A stretch of 13,002 nucleotides of DNA, from NCBI GenBank assembly GCA_949113215.1, contig CARZYU010000003.1, positions 30,207 to 43,208 on the forward strand, in the 5' to 3' direction. The stretch is from an uncultured Bacilli bacterium (GTDB lineage Bacteria > Bacillota_I > Bacilli_A > RF39 > UBA660). The notes beneath the pieces were generated by a model that saw only the letters and a program-made list of their open reading frames with translations, did no database searches and was not told where the DNA came from. Within the stretch, counting starts at the first letter, position 1. Every line of letters starts with the position of its first letter. The position numbers and the translations under genes were made by a program. Positions 12,501 to 13,002 of the stretch are shown here, piece by piece.

Positions 12501-12550
12501 TCTTTTTCTCTCACCTCTAAAAGGTAATTGGTCTTGTCTATTACTTTCAT
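12497..12550 (-). CDS. Possible 17-residue peptide or start-proximal remnant
   Basis: MKVIDKTNYLLEVREKE, ending at an ATGA overlap with the membrane peptide gene. Its own ribosome site is remote: GAGGAGG stands at the end of the upstream gene, 15 bases away. The near ATG at 12561 gives only four codons (MLKQ) and stops over this ATG. A single inserted base would join the two into a 21-residue peptide, so it may be a slightly decayed or re-initiated small gene. Confidence 0.25.
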   Translation of the reverse strand: MKVIDKTNYLLEVREKE

Positions 12551-12560
12551 TGTTTTAACA

Positions 12561-13002
12561 TTAATCCTCCTCTGTTATTTCTTTAAATATTTTTTCATCA
12601 TATTCTGGCAGTGATTTCAAATAATCTTTCATTTCTTGAGGCATTTTGTTCCACGCTGTTTTATTTTTTACACTCATCAATTCAGGAAAAGCAATCCTGT
12701 ACCAATCTAAATCGCCCTTTAGTTCATAAAAATTATTCCAATTTGGCAAATATTCAAACGACATTATTTTAGAAAAAACTGTTTCAAATTTTTCTTCATC
12801 TATTTTTTTGTTGAATAATGATAATTTTGCACTATCAATTTCATAACAGAAAATGCATTTCGAAACAGCTTCGCATCGTTTTATTCCATAACTTCCAATG
12901 ACTGCGTTGCTTCCAATGACTGCGTTGCTCCAATTGACTGCGTTGCTTTCATTGACTGCGTTGCTTCGATTGACTGCGTCGCTCCAATTGACTGCGTTGC
13001 TT
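12561..13002 (-). CDS. Hexapeptide-repeat phage protein, 3' part (cut by window edge)
   Basis: An open frame of 147 codons including the stop, with its 5' end beyond the window. It opens inside tandem hexapeptides (SNAVNW, SDAVNR, SNAVNE, SNAVNW, SNAVIG, SNAVIG), then 'SYGIKRCEAVSKCIFCYEID' and a compact C-terminal domain: 'FNKKIDEEKFETVFSKIMSF', a Trp-rich 'LPNWNNFYELKGDLDWYRIA' segment, and 'AWNKMPQEMKDYLKSLPEYD'. Phage proteins with this plan (short repeats of 'S-x-A/G-V' type, then 'FNK-V-xxExF' and 'MPxExxxYxKSLPE') are known to me as unassigned proteins. The repeats may form a beta-solenoid, but the role is unknown. An internal ATG at 12764 has no good ribosome site, and the frame and protein pattern continue unbroken upstream, so the gene does not start there. 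Confidence 0.75.
   Translation of the reverse strand, partial: SNAVNWSDAVNRSNAVNESNAVNWSNAVIGSNAVIGSYGIKRCEAVSKCIFCYEIDSAKLSLFNKKIDEEKFETVFSKIMSFEYLPNWNNFYELKGDLDWYRIAFPELMSVKNKTAWNKMPQEMKDYLKSLPEYDEKIFKEITEED
12901..13002 (-). repeat. 18-nt tandem repeat, six copies (last cut by window edge)
   Basis: Copies begin at 12901, 12919, 12937, 12955, 12973 and 12991 on the plus strand. Each has a nearly constant 12-base core (ACTGCGTTGCTT on the plus strand, with T/C changes only) and a varying six-base part. The period is a multiple of three, and the repeats encode hexapeptides of the gene ending at 12561. Adjacent copies without spacers rule out CRISPR. Confidence 0.95.

Noticed and set aside
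12901..13002. Tandem repeats as a CRISPR array or an origin iteron cluster
   Set aside because: No spacers; the 18-base period keeps an open reading frame joined to a well-formed C-terminal domain.
1..13002. tRNA genes, insertion sequences and attachment sites
   Set aside because: No T-loop/acceptor pattern, transposase motif or terminal inverted repeats were found on reading both strands by eye; a tRNA or IS search program was not available.

Overview
The window is about 13 kb of AT-rich, SD-rich DNA from a temperate tailed phage or prophage (siphovirus architecture) of a low-GC Gram-positive host (Bacillota). The host lineage (Clostridia or Erysipelotrichia) cannot be fixed from the sequence alone. 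Every gene I can support lies on the minus strand, so the functional order runs from position 13002 down to 1. No tRNA, rRNA, integrase, CRISPR array or insertion sequence was seen.

Layout in transcription order. (1) 13002-11410: end of the early/middle region, with a repeat protein cut by the window edge, a 57-residue membrane peptide, a coiled-coil protein, a Cys-rich putative zinc protein and an unknown small protein. (2) 11374-10955: a RinA/ArpU-like late regulator. It is followed by a pair of direct repeats and an intrinsic terminator just before an HNH-like gene, which suggests a controlled late-gene switch. (3) 10840-8481: HNH-like protein, a GC-rich gap that may hold the DNA-end (cos) site, then small and large terminase. 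(4) 8466-5466: SPP1/Gp6-type portal, then a minor capsid (MuF-type) protein with an added C-terminal PD-(D/E)XK nuclease-like domain, so probably a phage-borne polymorphic toxin. (5) 5465-5150: the only gene-free stretch over 300 bases. It holds a plus-strand promoter, an overlapping 22-bp palindrome and a hairpin-terminator that together look like a small convergent RNA gene, plus a foldable leader for the capsid genes. (6) 5149-1: scaffold, major capsid, head-tail adaptor, three connector/tail-completion proteins, a small unknown protein, tail tube, a terminator, two tail assembly chaperones, and the start of the tape measure protein.

Together these form a packaging-head-tail module: terminase cuts and pumps DNA through the portal into a scaffolded shell, connectors close the head, and the tail tube assembles on the tape measure with the Gp15-type chaperones. 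Overlapping or nearly touching genes with strong ribosome sites indicate a polycistronic, translationally coupled late operon. The points most worth a second look are the minor capsid toxin without an immunity gene, the convergent RNA unit at its 3' end, the 18-nt coding repeats at the right edge, and the matching ribosome sites of the two most abundant structural proteins. Two genes are cut by the window edges (positions 1 and 13002). Several starts were placed on the best ribosome site rather than the most upstream start codon.
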